Shown here: piece after piece, positions 24,345 to 31,940 of the stretch
How the letters are laid out: each line of letters starts with the position of its first letter
Position numbering within the stretch: position 1 is the first letter of the stretch
DNA from: an uncultured Acidobacteriia bacterium
GTDB taxonomy: Bacteria > Acidobacteriota > Terriglobia > Bryobacterales > Bryobacteraceae
NCBI GenBank assembly: GCA_903909435.1
Contig: CAIVVT010000255.1
Location: 1-64,000 of the forward strand
Length of the DNA stretch: 64,000 bases
Direction of reading: 5' to 3'
Position numbers and translations under genes: made by a program
Notes under the pieces: generated by a model
The model's input: only the letters and a program-made list of their open reading frames with translations
The model's database searches: none
Told to the model about the DNA's origin: nothing

Positions 24345-25202
24345 ATGCCCGCTCACACCATTGCAGTCACCAGCCGGGTCGCCGGTGCCGGGAAAACCCT
24401 GATATCCGCGGCGATTTGCCGCTGGATGCGCCGCGAACACCACCCGGTTTGCCCGTTCTCCGCACCGGGAACGTCCAAGTCCGACTGGCGCTCGCTGCAG
24501 GTGCTGGCGCGCGCCGCCGACCTGCTGGAGAAGGCCGCGCCGAGCGGTGGCGCTGAGGAGCTTGCCGCCCTGCTCGAGCACTGGCAATACGTGGTGATCG
24601 ATTGCGGCCCCGGCTTTCAGCCGCCGCCCGGGCCGCGCTTTGAACTGTGCAATGCCTCCGGTTCCGGCATTGAGATCCTGGATTCCGTCTCCGGTCAGAT
24701 GCTGCACGCTCCCTGGTACAACGCGTCGGTTCTGTTCCCGGAGATTCCGGCCGAGGTGGCGCAATTGCCCGAATGGACCTTCGCGAACGCGCCGCACGTG
24801 GGTGTCTGCTCGCTCCCCAATCTGCGCAATTTCGCCGACTTCCGCCTGTTCCGCGGCGCAGTCTGGCTCTCCAGTCCGCCGGCCGGGCTGTTCCAGTACG
24901 TGCTTTTGCCGGCCACCTCCGACCCCGCCTTTGACCGGCGCTGGCTGGCCGAGGTCGGGCTGGACGCGTGGATCGAACGCCAGCGCTCGCAGGGCTGCAG
25001 GGTGATTTGCGCGGGTTCGAATCTCGTTGACGGCGAACGCGTGCAGGCAGGCGAACTGCAGGATTTCCGGACCGTTTCCCGTCTGCTGGGGCGGCGTCTG
25101 GCGCCACCGGAGCCCGACGACACCGCGCTCGAAGCGCTGGCCGTGTGGCTGGAGCGTGTGGCCGGTATCCGCCGTTTGCGCGAACGCTGCCTCGGCTCGT
25201 AG
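24345..25202 (+). CDS. Shortened CobQ-like (cobyric acid synthase family) protein
   Basis: 285 residues, against about 490-500 for cobyric acid synthase CobQ. The N-terminal part keeps a P-loop (SRVAGAGKT, residues 10-18) and APF/Q-like segments (VCPFSAPG, SLQVLARAADL). VVIDCGPGFQPP aligns with the family's VLEGAGSP. After a large gap the protein resumes with the glutaminase-type part: LPNLRNFADF (157-166, family LPHISNFTDF), YVLLPATSD (family ILPGSKNT) and VICAGSN with Cys222 where the family has GICGGYQ. The C-terminal half of the amidotransferase domain, with its catalytic His/Glu (TYLHG), is missing. Glutaminase activity is therefore doubtful. AGGAAG precedes the ATG. It is first in a run of cobalamin genes. 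Confidence 0.7.
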   Translation: MPAHTIAVTSRVAGAGKTLISAAICRWMRREHHPVCPFSAPGTSKSDWRSLQVLARAADLLEKAAPSGGAEELAALLEHWQYVVIDCGPGFQPPPGPRFELCNASGSGIEILDSVSGQMLHAPWYNASVLFPEIPAEVAQLPEWTFANAPHVGVCSLPNLRNFADFRLFRGAVWLSSPPAGLFQYVLLPATSDPAFDRRWLAEVGLDAWIERQRSQGCRVICAGSNLVDGERVQAGELQDFRTVSRLLGRRLAPPEPDDTALEALAVWLERVAGIRRLRERCLGS

Positions 25203-25353
25203 TAAAGTAAGAGTTTCTGGAGACCGCTGGCGGCGCCGCAGTCTCCGGCCTACTCCAGGCCCGTGCCGGAGCGACCGTTCGGGGCGCACTGCCGCCGCGC
25301 TTGCGCGCAGAACCTCGCGCTTGGAAAATGGACGCACCGCAGGAGGAACCCTA

Positions 25354-26367
25354 TTGACGAGTACGCCCGCTGAGCACCTATTCGCGATTTGCCGCGCGCG
25401 CGGTTGGGACTGGCGTCAGGTGCTCGACTTGAGCACCGGGATCAACCCGCTGGGCCCCGCGCCCGGGGTGCGGCCCGCTCTGGAAGCCGCGCTCGACCGG
25501 ATCGGCTCCGATCCAGGCTCCTCGGCCGAGGAGTTGGAGACGGTGCTGGGCGAGTCGTGGGGCATCTCACCGGAGCTGGTATTGGCCGGCGCGGGTGCAA
25601 CCGGACTGGTGCATTTCCTGGCGCGAGTCGGCTGGCAAGGGCCTAGCGCCATCGTGACGCCCGCCTGGTCCGAACTGCACCAGGCATTCCCGCACGCGCT
25701 CAGGCTGCCGCCCAACGACCCGCAGCGCTGGCCCCTGCGAGGGCTGCTCGTATTGAGCCAGCCCGCCGACCCTACGGGCGAATCGTGCTCGCCCGAGGAG
25801 ATGCGGAAGGCCATCGCTGCCCGCGAGGGGCCGGTCCTGGTCGATGAGAACTTCATCGAGTTCACGACCCTGGAATCCGCTGTGGGGTGGTGCCAGGATC
25901 TTCCTAACCTGATCGTGTTGCGTTCGCTTTCGAGTTTTCAGGCTCTGGCGGGTCTGCGGGTGGGTGCCCTGGCTTGCTCGCGGGACTGGATCGAGCGCCT
26001 GCGCCGGCGCCGCGAACCGTGGACCGTGAACGTGCTGGCCGGCGTCGCCGCCCGGGCCGCGCTCGCCGATGTCGATCACGCGGTCCGCACACGCGAACTG
26101 GTAAACGAGGAGCGCGGCTGGCTGCTGGAGCAACTCACCGGGCTGGACGGTTTGCACGTGGTCCCCGGTGCCGCCAATTTCCTGTTTGCCCGGACAGGCC
26201 GCCCCGCCGCCGGGGTGCACGAGTGGTTCCTGGAGCGCCAGATTCTGCTTCGCAATTGCACCGGCATGCCCGGCGTGGCGGGAGAAGCGATTCAGTTTGC
26301 GGTCCGCACGCGGCCGGAGAACGAACGATTCGTAGCCGCCGCCAGGGAGTGCTTTTGCGCTGGCTAG
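25354..26367 (+). CDS. CobD-like aminotransferase-fold protein lacking the PLP lysine
   Basis: 337 residues resembling threonine-phosphate decarboxylase CobD, the enzyme that makes the aminopropanol phosphate arm of cobalamin. LDLSTGINPLGPAP, LVLAGAGATGLVHFLA, VDENFIEF (Asp164) and the GLRVG motif all align. The PLP lysine expected in RSLTKF is replaced: here residues 190-195 read RSLSSF, so Ser194 takes its place. The NPTG motif reads ADPTG, so the cofactor Asn is also changed. The N-terminal HGGN is absent. The frame is continuous and codon use is normal, so this is not a sequencing frameshift. The start is TTG at 25354 with AGGAGGAA upstream. Confidence 0.72.
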   Translation: MTSTPAEHLFAICRARGWDWRQVLDLSTGINPLGPAPGVRPALEAALDRIGSDPGSSAEELETVLGESWGISPELVLAGAGATGLVHFLARVGWQGPSAIVTPAWSELHQAFPHALRLPPNDPQRWPLRGLLVLSQPADPTGESCSPEEMRKAIAAREGPVLVDENFIEFTTLESAVGWCQDLPNLIVLRSLSSFQALAGLRVGALACSRDWIERLRRRREPWTVNVLAGVAARAALADVDHAVRTRELVNEERGWLLEQLTGLDGLHVVPGAANFLFARTGRPAAGVHEWFLERQILLRNCTGMPGVAGEAIQFAVRTRPENERFVAAARECFCAG

Positions 26368-27248
26368 GCTTGCTATTGCTGCTGAGCTGCGGACTCGCGC
26401 ACGCCGCTCCGCCCAGCCGGATTGTCTCCCTCGCACCCAGCATCACCGAGACGCTCTACGCACTGGGACTCGGTCCCGAAGTCGTGGGCGACACCACGTT
26501 TTGCACCTACCCCCCGGAGGCGCGCGGCAAGCCGAAAGTCGGGACCTTCCTGCAGCCCGATTACGAGCGGATTCTGTCCCTGCGCCCCGATCTGGTGATC
26601 GTCATCAAGAACCCCATCGGCGTCACGCAGAAGCTGCGTTCGCTGGGCCTGCGCGCCGAGGAAGTGGACCAGGACAAAGTGGGCGATATTCTCAACTCGA
26701 TCGAGCAAATCGGATCGTTCACCGGGCGACAGGCCGAGGCTAGCCGGCTGGCGGGTTCGTTGCGCGCTCAGTTGGACGCTGTGCGCCGGGCGGCGGCTAA
26801 CCGGCCGCGCCGCAGCACGCTGTTCCTGGTGGGCCGTTCCACCGGCACGCTGCAGGGCATGGTCGGGGTGGGTCCGGGCACATTCATCGACGAGTTGATG
26901 CAGATCGCGGGCGCTTCGAACGCCCTGGCCGGCGCCCCCATGCAGTACCCGAACGTTTCGCTGGAACAGATCCTGACGCGCGATCCGGAGGTCATCCTCG
27001 ACATGGGCGACTTCGCGCACGCCGAGGGGCGTCCTGGCCAGCCGGAGGCCCAGATTCTGGCGTTGTGGGCCGCCTATCCACGGCTGCGCGCGGTGCACGG
27101 CCACGGCGTACAGGTAATCTCTTCGGACGTGCTCGTCCGGCCCGGCCCGCGCATGGCGGAGGCGGCACGCGCCTTGCTGGCGCTGGTTCACCCGGAGGCC
27201 GTTCAAACCGAGCTTCGGCCCAAAGCGGGCGCAGGGAATCGGCCATGA
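26355..27248 (+). CDS. btuF: Cobalamin-binding periplasmic protein of ABC importer
   Basis: A 297-residue class III substrate-binding protein. I prefer the TTG at 26355, which has AGGGAG five bases upstream and yields a clean signal peptide (RWLGLLLLLSCGLAHA, cut before APPSR). A GTG at 26349 is the alternative. The mature part begins RIVSLAPSITETLYALG, the characteristic opening of BtuF/FhuD-type proteins, and includes VVGDTTFCTYPPEA and RPDLVIV. It overlaps the end of the CobD-like gene by 13 bases and the next gene by four. The neighbours (BtuD, BtuC, CobT-like) support corrinoid rather than siderophore as cargo, although siderophore proteins share this fold. Confidence 0.85.
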   Translation: MRWLGLLLLLSCGLAHAAPPSRIVSLAPSITETLYALGLGPEVVGDTTFCTYPPEARGKPKVGTFLQPDYERILSLRPDLVIVIKNPIGVTQKLRSLGLRAEEVDQDKVGDILNSIEQIGSFTGRQAEASRLAGSLRAQLDAVRRAAANRPRRSTLFLVGRSTGTLQGMVGVGPGTFIDELMQIAGASNALAGAPMQYPNVSLEQILTRDPEVILDMGDFAHAEGRPGQPEAQILALWAAYPRLRAVHGHGVQVISSDVLVRPGPRMAEAARALLALVHPEAVQTELRPKAGAGNRP

Positions 27249-28036
27249 GCGCGATTCTGGAACTCGCCTCCATCGGTATCAGCTTCGGTCCGCTCCAGGT
27301 GCTGGAAGACATCAACCTGCGCTTTGACGTGCCGCAAATGGTGGCGCTGGCCGGTCCCAACGGCGTGGGCAAGTCCACGCTGTTGAGCATCGTTGCGGGG
27401 CTGCGCTCCGGCTACAGTGGCACCTGCTGCGCTTATGGCAAGGACGTGCGCCGCTGGAAGCGCCGCGAGTTCGCGCGCAAGATCGCCTTCGTCCCGCAGA
27501 GCCTGAAGCTGGATTTCCCCTTCACCGCAGAAGAGGTCGTGTTCATGGGCCGCACGCCGCACGCGGGCGGCTTTTTCGAGTCGGACCGGGACCGCGGTGC
27601 GGTTCGGCGAGCGATCGAGTTAACCGACATGGGCGAGTTCGCGGCGCGCGATTTCCGTGCACTCAGCGGCGGCGAGCGGCAGCGCGTGATGCTGGCCTCG
27701 GCGCTGGCCCAGGAGCCCCAGGTACTGCTGCTCGACGAACCCACCAGCTTCCTCGACCTCGCCCACCAGTTCGCCATCTACTCGCTCTTGAGGCGGCTCA
27801 GCGGAGAGGGCATTCTGGTGATTGCCGCGACGCACGACCTGAATCTGGCGGCCTCCTACTCCGACCGGGTAGTGCTGCTGCGAAAGGGCTGCGTGGTGGC
27901 CGACGCCGTGCCCTGTGACGCGCTTTCCGTGGCCAAGATCGACGAGGTGTTCCACGTGCGCGCCGAGTGGGTGCACCGCGCCGACGGCAGAGCCTGGATC
28001 ACGTTTGACGATCGCGCCGGGGACGCTTCCCTGTGA
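27245..28036 (+). CDS. btuD: ABC transporter ATP-binding protein, cobalamin-type
   Basis: The 263-residue ATPase of a type II importer. Walker A is GPNGVGKST, the Q-loop is in FVPQSLKL, the signature is LSGGERQR, Walker B is VLLLDEPTS and the switch histidine is in AATHDLN. ATG at 27245 overlaps the btuF stop (ATGA), and its own stop overlaps the GTG of the permease, so translation is coupled on both sides. Sequence alone fits the whole iron-siderophore/B12 ATPase group. The cobalamin call depends on the locus. Confidence 0.88.
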   Translation: MSAILELASIGISFGPLQVLEDINLRFDVPQMVALAGPNGVGKSTLLSIVAGLRSGYSGTCCAYGKDVRRWKRREFARKIAFVPQSLKLDFPFTAEEVVFMGRTPHAGGFFESDRDRGAVRRAIELTDMGEFAARDFRALSGGERQRVMLASALAQEPQVLLLDEPTSFLDLAHQFAIYSLLRRLSGEGILVIAATHDLNLAASYSDRVVLLRKGCVVADAVPCDALSVAKIDEVFHVRAEWVHRADGRAWITFDDRAGDASL

Positions 28037-29046
28037 CGCCCACCGAAGCCCACGTCGTCACGCCGCGCCGCCTGACGATTGTCCTGCTGGTTGGCCTGGC
28101 AGCCGTGCTGGCCTGCATCCTGATTTGCCCCTTGATTGGGCCTTCGACGCTCAGCCTGCAGCGCGCCTTCGCCGGCCAGTGGCCCGACAACCAGATGTTT
28201 TTCGGAGTCCGCCTGCCGCGCGTCCTGCTGGCGCTGCTCTGCGGCGGTGCGCTGTCCATCGCCGGTTGCCTGTTTCAGGCGCTGCTGCGCGACGCACTGG
28301 CCACGCCGTACACCCTGGGCGTGTCGAGCGGGGCCTCGCTGGGCGCGGTGGTCGCCATCTGCTTCGGGTTCCACACCATCGCCGGACTGCCGGGGATCTG
28401 GGGCGCGGCGCTGCTGGGCGCGGCCGTGACCCTGCTGATCGTCCTGGCAGTGGCCAGCGAGGGCAACCGCATGTCGTCGTTCACGCTGCTGCTGGGCGGC
28501 GTGATGATCAACGGCGTGGTGACCTCGCTGATTATGCTGCTGCACAATCTGGCCAGCGTGAGGGAGTCGTTTGCGATCGTGCATTGGCTGATGGGAAACA
28601 TCGATCCGCCGGAGCCGTTCACGCTGATCGCACTGGCCATCGCGGTGCTGCCCACTTCCCTCGGGCTGTGCCTGATGGCGCGCCGCTGGAACCTGATGGC
28701 CGTCGGTGAGGAGTGGGCCGCTTCGCGCGGGGTCTCCCCGGCGCGGTTGTTGCTGATCGGCTACGTGGCGGGCTCTTTTTTGTCAGCCGCGGTGACTGCC
28801 GTCACCGGCCCCATCGGCTTCGTCGGGCTGGTGGTGCCGCACGCGCTGCGCCTGAAACTCGGCTCGGACCACCGCCTGCTGATGCCGGCTTCGTTCCTGT
28901 TCGGAGCGGCGTTCCTGGCGGTCTGCGACACCGTGGCCCGCACCATTTTCTCCGTGGAACTGCCGGTGAGCGTCCTGACCGCCCTGGTGGGTGGCCCGAG
29001 TTTCATCGCCTTGCTGCGGAGCCGCCGCCGCAGCCTGTGGCTGTGA
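28033..29046 (+). CDS. btuC: FecCD-family permease, cobalamin-type
   Basis: A 337-residue integral membrane protein of the FecCD/BtuC family with about ten membrane helices. Family motifs include RLPRVLLALLCGGALSIAGCLFQALLRDALATPYTLGVSSGA (one long conserved block near residues 57-100, quoted in parts: RLPRVLLALL and LATPYTLGVSSGA), GPIGFVGLVVPH and the C-terminal GGPSFIALLRSRR. The GTG start overlaps the upstream stop by four bases. With btuF and btuD it completes a corrinoid importer. No outer-membrane BtuB receptor is in the window. Confidence 0.9.
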   Translation: MTPTEAHVVTPRRLTIVLLVGLAAVLACILICPLIGPSTLSLQRAFAGQWPDNQMFFGVRLPRVLLALLCGGALSIAGCLFQALLRDALATPYTLGVSSGASLGAVVAICFGFHTIAGLPGIWGAALLGAAVTLLIVLAVASEGNRMSSFTLLLGGVMINGVVTSLIMLLHNLASVRESFAIVHWLMGNIDPPEPFTLIALAIAVLPTSLGLCLMARRWNLMAVGEEWAASRGVSPARLLLIGYVAGSFLSAAVTAVTGPIGFVGLVVPHALRLKLGSDHRLLMPASFLFGAAFLAVCDTVARTIFSVELPVSVLTALVGGPSFIALLRSRRRSLWL

Positions 29047-29124
29047 CAGGATGTTTGAGAGAATCGGAAGCACGCATCGTGGCAGGACCTGTTGAGGTTT
29101 GCGTCATCTGGTGACACCCGGGAT

Positions 29125-29235
29125 GTGGGGCAGGATGGTATCCTGCGCGCCGGTTGATTACCGGCGCTGGACGGCTCATTCGCAGGGTCGGGAGGGCGGG
29201 TTGCCAACCCGCCGCTGGTTGACAACCTGCCCCAC
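29125..29235. repeat. Paired palindromic repeats, family A, copies 1 and 2
   Basis: Copy 1 (29125-29167, plus orientation) begins GTGGGGCAGGATGGTATCC and continues into a GCCGGTTGATTACCGGC palindrome. Copy 2 (29195-29235) is the same type in reverse: a GGCGGGTTGCCAACCCGCC palindrome and then, read on the minus strand, GTGGGGCAGGTTGTCAACC. The two face each other and form a larger inverted structure between btuC and the CobT-like gene. A third copy is at 33274-33314. No gene lies in the 227-base gap. Confidence 0.75.
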
Positions 29236-29273
29236 ATGGCGGTGTGCACGAGTCGTGGGAGGACCGGGTTAGC

Positions 29274-30356
29274 ATGATTTCCGCTCGCATTCGGGAGTTG
29301 GCCGAGGGCATCCGGCCGTTGTTTGACGATCAGGCCGCGCAGTCGCTGGCTGAGTTCTGGGGTTCGCTGCCGAAAGCTTCGGGCAGTCTGGGCCGCCTGG
29401 AGTACGCCGCCAAGCACGTCGCGCTGGTGCGGGAGACGATGCTGCCGGCATCCGACCGCCTGGGCCTGTACGTCTTTTGCGGGGACCACGGGATTTGCGC
29501 CGAGCCCGGCGGAGCCGAAGGCCCCGAGGCCACGCGCCGCGAGCTGCTCAATTTCCTGCGCGGCGAACTGCCTGCCGCCGTCATCGCGCGCGAATTCGGC
29601 ATCGACCGCATCGTGGTGGACTGCGGGTTGAGCGGCGAGCCGGAACAGGGAACGCACGTTTACCGGGTGTGCGAGGGGGCGCTGAACTTCGCCGTCACCG
29701 CCGCGCTGACCGAGGATCAAGTCAACGCCGCCCTGGACGTCGGCGCCAGCCTGGCCGCCGAGGCCGCACAGAGGCACGATTTCGTAGCGATCACGCAACT
29801 GGGTTCGGGCGGCGGGATCAGCGCCTCGGCGGTGCTGGGGGCCCTGACGGGGCGCTCCGCAACCGATGTCACGTTTGTCGATGACCTGCGCGATGGAGAA
29901 CAGGTCGCCGCGCGGCGCAACACCATTCAGCGCGCGCTGGCCCGCCACCAGTTGGACACGGTTGCGCCGTTGTCCGCATTGCGCGTCCTGGGCAGCGCGG
30001 AACTGGCGGCCATGACCGGCTTCATCCTGGCTGCGGCATTCGAGCGCCTGCCGGTTTTCGCCGACGACTTCACGGCGGCCGTAGCGGCGCTGCTGGCACG
30101 CTCCATCGCCCCCGACTCGCTCGACGTCGTGGTCTTCCCAGGCTGCTCCAGCGATCCGGCCTGGCTAAAGGTTTTGGAGACGCTGGCCGTGGTTCCTCTG
30201 CTGCAGTTGGACGCGACCGAAGGCGCCGGCTTCCACTCCGCCGTGGCCATGCATCTGGTGGCGAGCGTCTTGAAATGCGGGCGTCTGTTGGCCGCCGGGG
30301 TGGTCGCGCGGCGCGCCGCGGCGGAAGCGGGAGAGTCCGTACAAGAATTGGCTTAA
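29274..30356 (+). CDS. CobT-family phosphoribosyltransferase, divergent
   Basis: 360 residues related to CobT, which activates the lower-ligand base of cobalamin (dimethylbenzimidazole plus nicotinate mononucleotide). KASGSLGRLEYAA, FCGDHGICAE and NFLRGELPAAVIA match the family. The catalytic glutamate is present (Glu316 in LDATEGAGF, aligned with the family's RLGEGTGA). The conserved GEMGIxNT loop is altered to GSGGGISAS, so substrate range may differ from standard CobT. The ATG at 29274 is preferred over a GTG at 29244 because GGGAGGA lies between them at a usable distance. Palindromic repeats separate it from btuC, so it may have its own promoter. Confidence 0.78.
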   Translation: MISARIRELAEGIRPLFDDQAAQSLAEFWGSLPKASGSLGRLEYAAKHVALVRETMLPASDRLGLYVFCGDHGICAEPGGAEGPEATRRELLNFLRGELPAAVIAREFGIDRIVVDCGLSGEPEQGTHVYRVCEGALNFAVTAALTEDQVNAALDVGASLAAEAAQRHDFVAITQLGSGGGISASAVLGALTGRSATDVTFVDDLRDGEQVAARRNTIQRALARHQLDTVAPLSALRVLGSAELAAMTGFILAAAFERLPVFADDFTAAVAALLARSIAPDSLDVVVFPGCSSDPAWLKVLETLAVVPLLQLDATEGAGFHSAVAMHLVASVLKCGRLLAAGVVARRAAAEAGESVQELA

Positions 30357-30373
30357 CTGCCTGTGGCAGGAAT

Positions 30374-30470
30374 GCCAAAACCGTAAGAAGTGACGGTTTT
30401 GCAGAAAATGGCTATGTTGAATCAATCACTTACGGACAAGCAACGTAACTGTTGACGGTTTTGGATTCCG
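30374..30470 (+). repeat. Dispersed repeat family B, copy 1
   Basis: Starts with a perfect hairpin (CAAAACCGT 30376-30384 with ACGGTTTTG 30393-30401), then GCAGAAAATGGCT, a spacer, TCACTTACGGAC and another GACGGTTTTGGATTCC. About 97 bases. It aligns over its whole length with the minus strand of 46116-46211. Because it directly follows the CobT-like gene the hairpin may also act as its terminator. Confidence 0.7.
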
Positions 30471-30507
30471 GCCACGTTCCGTACAACGGATGCCGGCGTA
30501 GTGGCCG

Positions 30508-31746
30508 CTACTGTCCGGCGTTGAGCCGGGCCGGCTCTGCAGCCGCAACGTCGGTGAAGAGACCGGGGGGCAGCCGGTCGCGCACGGCACGGGTCAGCAT
30601 GGCATCGGCGTAGGTCTGGTAAACCGCCTGGAAGACTCCGTCCCAGTCCTTGGTGCAGGCGAAGGCCCGTGCCGCGCGCGCCATTTCCAGGCGGCGCGTC
30701 TCCGACCCCATTAGGGCCAGTATCCCAGCGGCAAAGTCCTCCGAGAGAAAGCCCTCCACGCCATCCCGGATGCCCACGCGCGCGCCGGTCTGAGGCGTTA
30801 CCAGGACGGGCACGCCGCAGGCCATGGCCTCCAGGATCACCAACCCGAAAGTGTCCGTGCGGGAAGGAAACACGAACGCGTCCAGCGCGGCAAATGCGGC
30901 CGCCAGTTGGTCGCCGTGCAGCACGCCGGGCAACTCCGCGCCGGGAAGGTGCCGCCGCAGCCAGTCGCGCTCGAGGCCATCCCCCACCAGCACCAGCTGA
31001 AAGCCGGTCTGACCGGCAGCCTGCAACTGAGCCTGCAGGTCCGCAAAAGCCCGCACGTTCTTCTCCGGGGTCAGCCTACCGACGTAGCCGATGCGGAACG
31101 GCCCTGAGCGTCTCCGCTCCGCAGCGGGCGTGAACTGGCGCAGATCCACTCCGTGATCCATCTGGTAGGAGGGATGGCCGGTACTGGCCTGCAGGATCTT
31201 CACCATGGTGGGGTTGGGGGCCATGGTGAAATGGGCCAGGCGGTAGAACGCCAGCAGCGCCTTCAGGCTCCAGCGCTCGGAGGCTCCGGCTAGCGAGCCG
31301 CGCACGCGCGCCGGGGCAAAGGCTAGCGCTCCGTGCAAGCGCCGCGCCGCATACTCGTGCAGGTTGGTGTGCCACGAGGCAGCCAGCGGGATCTTGAGCA
31401 GGTGCGCGATCCAGAACCCGAGCACGCCCAGGTCGCCGGGGCCCGTGATGTGCACCACGTCCGGCTGAAAATCTGCCATCTCGCGCAGCAGTCGATTGCG
31501 GTAGCGGTTCAGCAGCGGGTCGCAATTCAGGTCCTTGTCGAGTGGGAACGACGCCACGCTGCGCTTCAGGTCCATCGAGTAGACCGTGCCATTGCGCGAA
31601 ACCGCGGTTTCCGGCCCGGCGTGGACACTGAAGAACGGGAGATTGGCGCGCCCGGCGAAGGCAGCGAACTCACGCGAAACCCTGGCGACGCCATTGGTCT
31701 CGTGGAACGAATCTGTGAAGAGGGCCACTCGAAGTGGTTGATGCAA
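30508..31746 (-). CDS. Glycosyltransferase family 4 protein
   Basis: A 412-residue GT-B retaining glycosyltransferase. The N-terminal acceptor domain begins RVALFTDSFHETNGVARVSREF, typical of GDP-mannose-dependent alpha-mannosyltransferases and MgtA-like enzymes. The C-terminal nucleotide-sugar domain has YVGRLTPEKNV, LVGDG and the EX7E-type motif in FGLVILEAMACGVPV. There is no membrane segment, so it acts at the cytoplasmic face. No other cell-surface polysaccharide genes are adjacent, so donor and acceptor remain unknown. It is divergent from the isoprenoid enzyme at 31941. Confidence 0.9.
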   Translation of the reverse strand: MHQPLRVALFTDSFHETNGVARVSREFAAFAGRANLPFFSVHAGPETAVSRNGTVYSMDLKRSVASFPLDKDLNCDPLLNRYRNRLLREMADFQPDVVHITGPGDLGVLGFWIAHLLKIPLAASWHTNLHEYAARRLHGALAFAPARVRGSLAGASERWSLKALLAFYRLAHFTMAPNPTMVKILQASTGHPSYQMDHGVDLRQFTPAAERRRSGPFRIGYVGRLTPEKNVRAFADLQAQLQAAGQTGFQLVLVGDGLERDWLRRHLPGAELPGVLHGDQLAAAFAALDAFVFPSRTDTFGLVILEAMACGVPVLVTPQTGARVGIRDGVEGFLSEDFAAGILALMGSETRRLEMARAARAFACTKDWDGVFQAVYQTYADAMLTRAVRDRLPPGLFTDVAAAEPARLNAGQ

Positions 31747-31940
31747 GGATCTGACTCCGGAACGTCGAACGGGATTGGGCCGCCGGCAACCTGAAGCGGA
31801 TGGCCCAGCTTCAGCTTGAGACGGTGCTCCCTGTCATCTAGGGTTCAATTGATTGTAAGGCGCAGACACAGTCCAAACGTTACCTCAAGCGTGGCAAATG
31901 ACGCTTCGCCGGAACACGGCCCGCCGTCGCCGCGTAGTAT

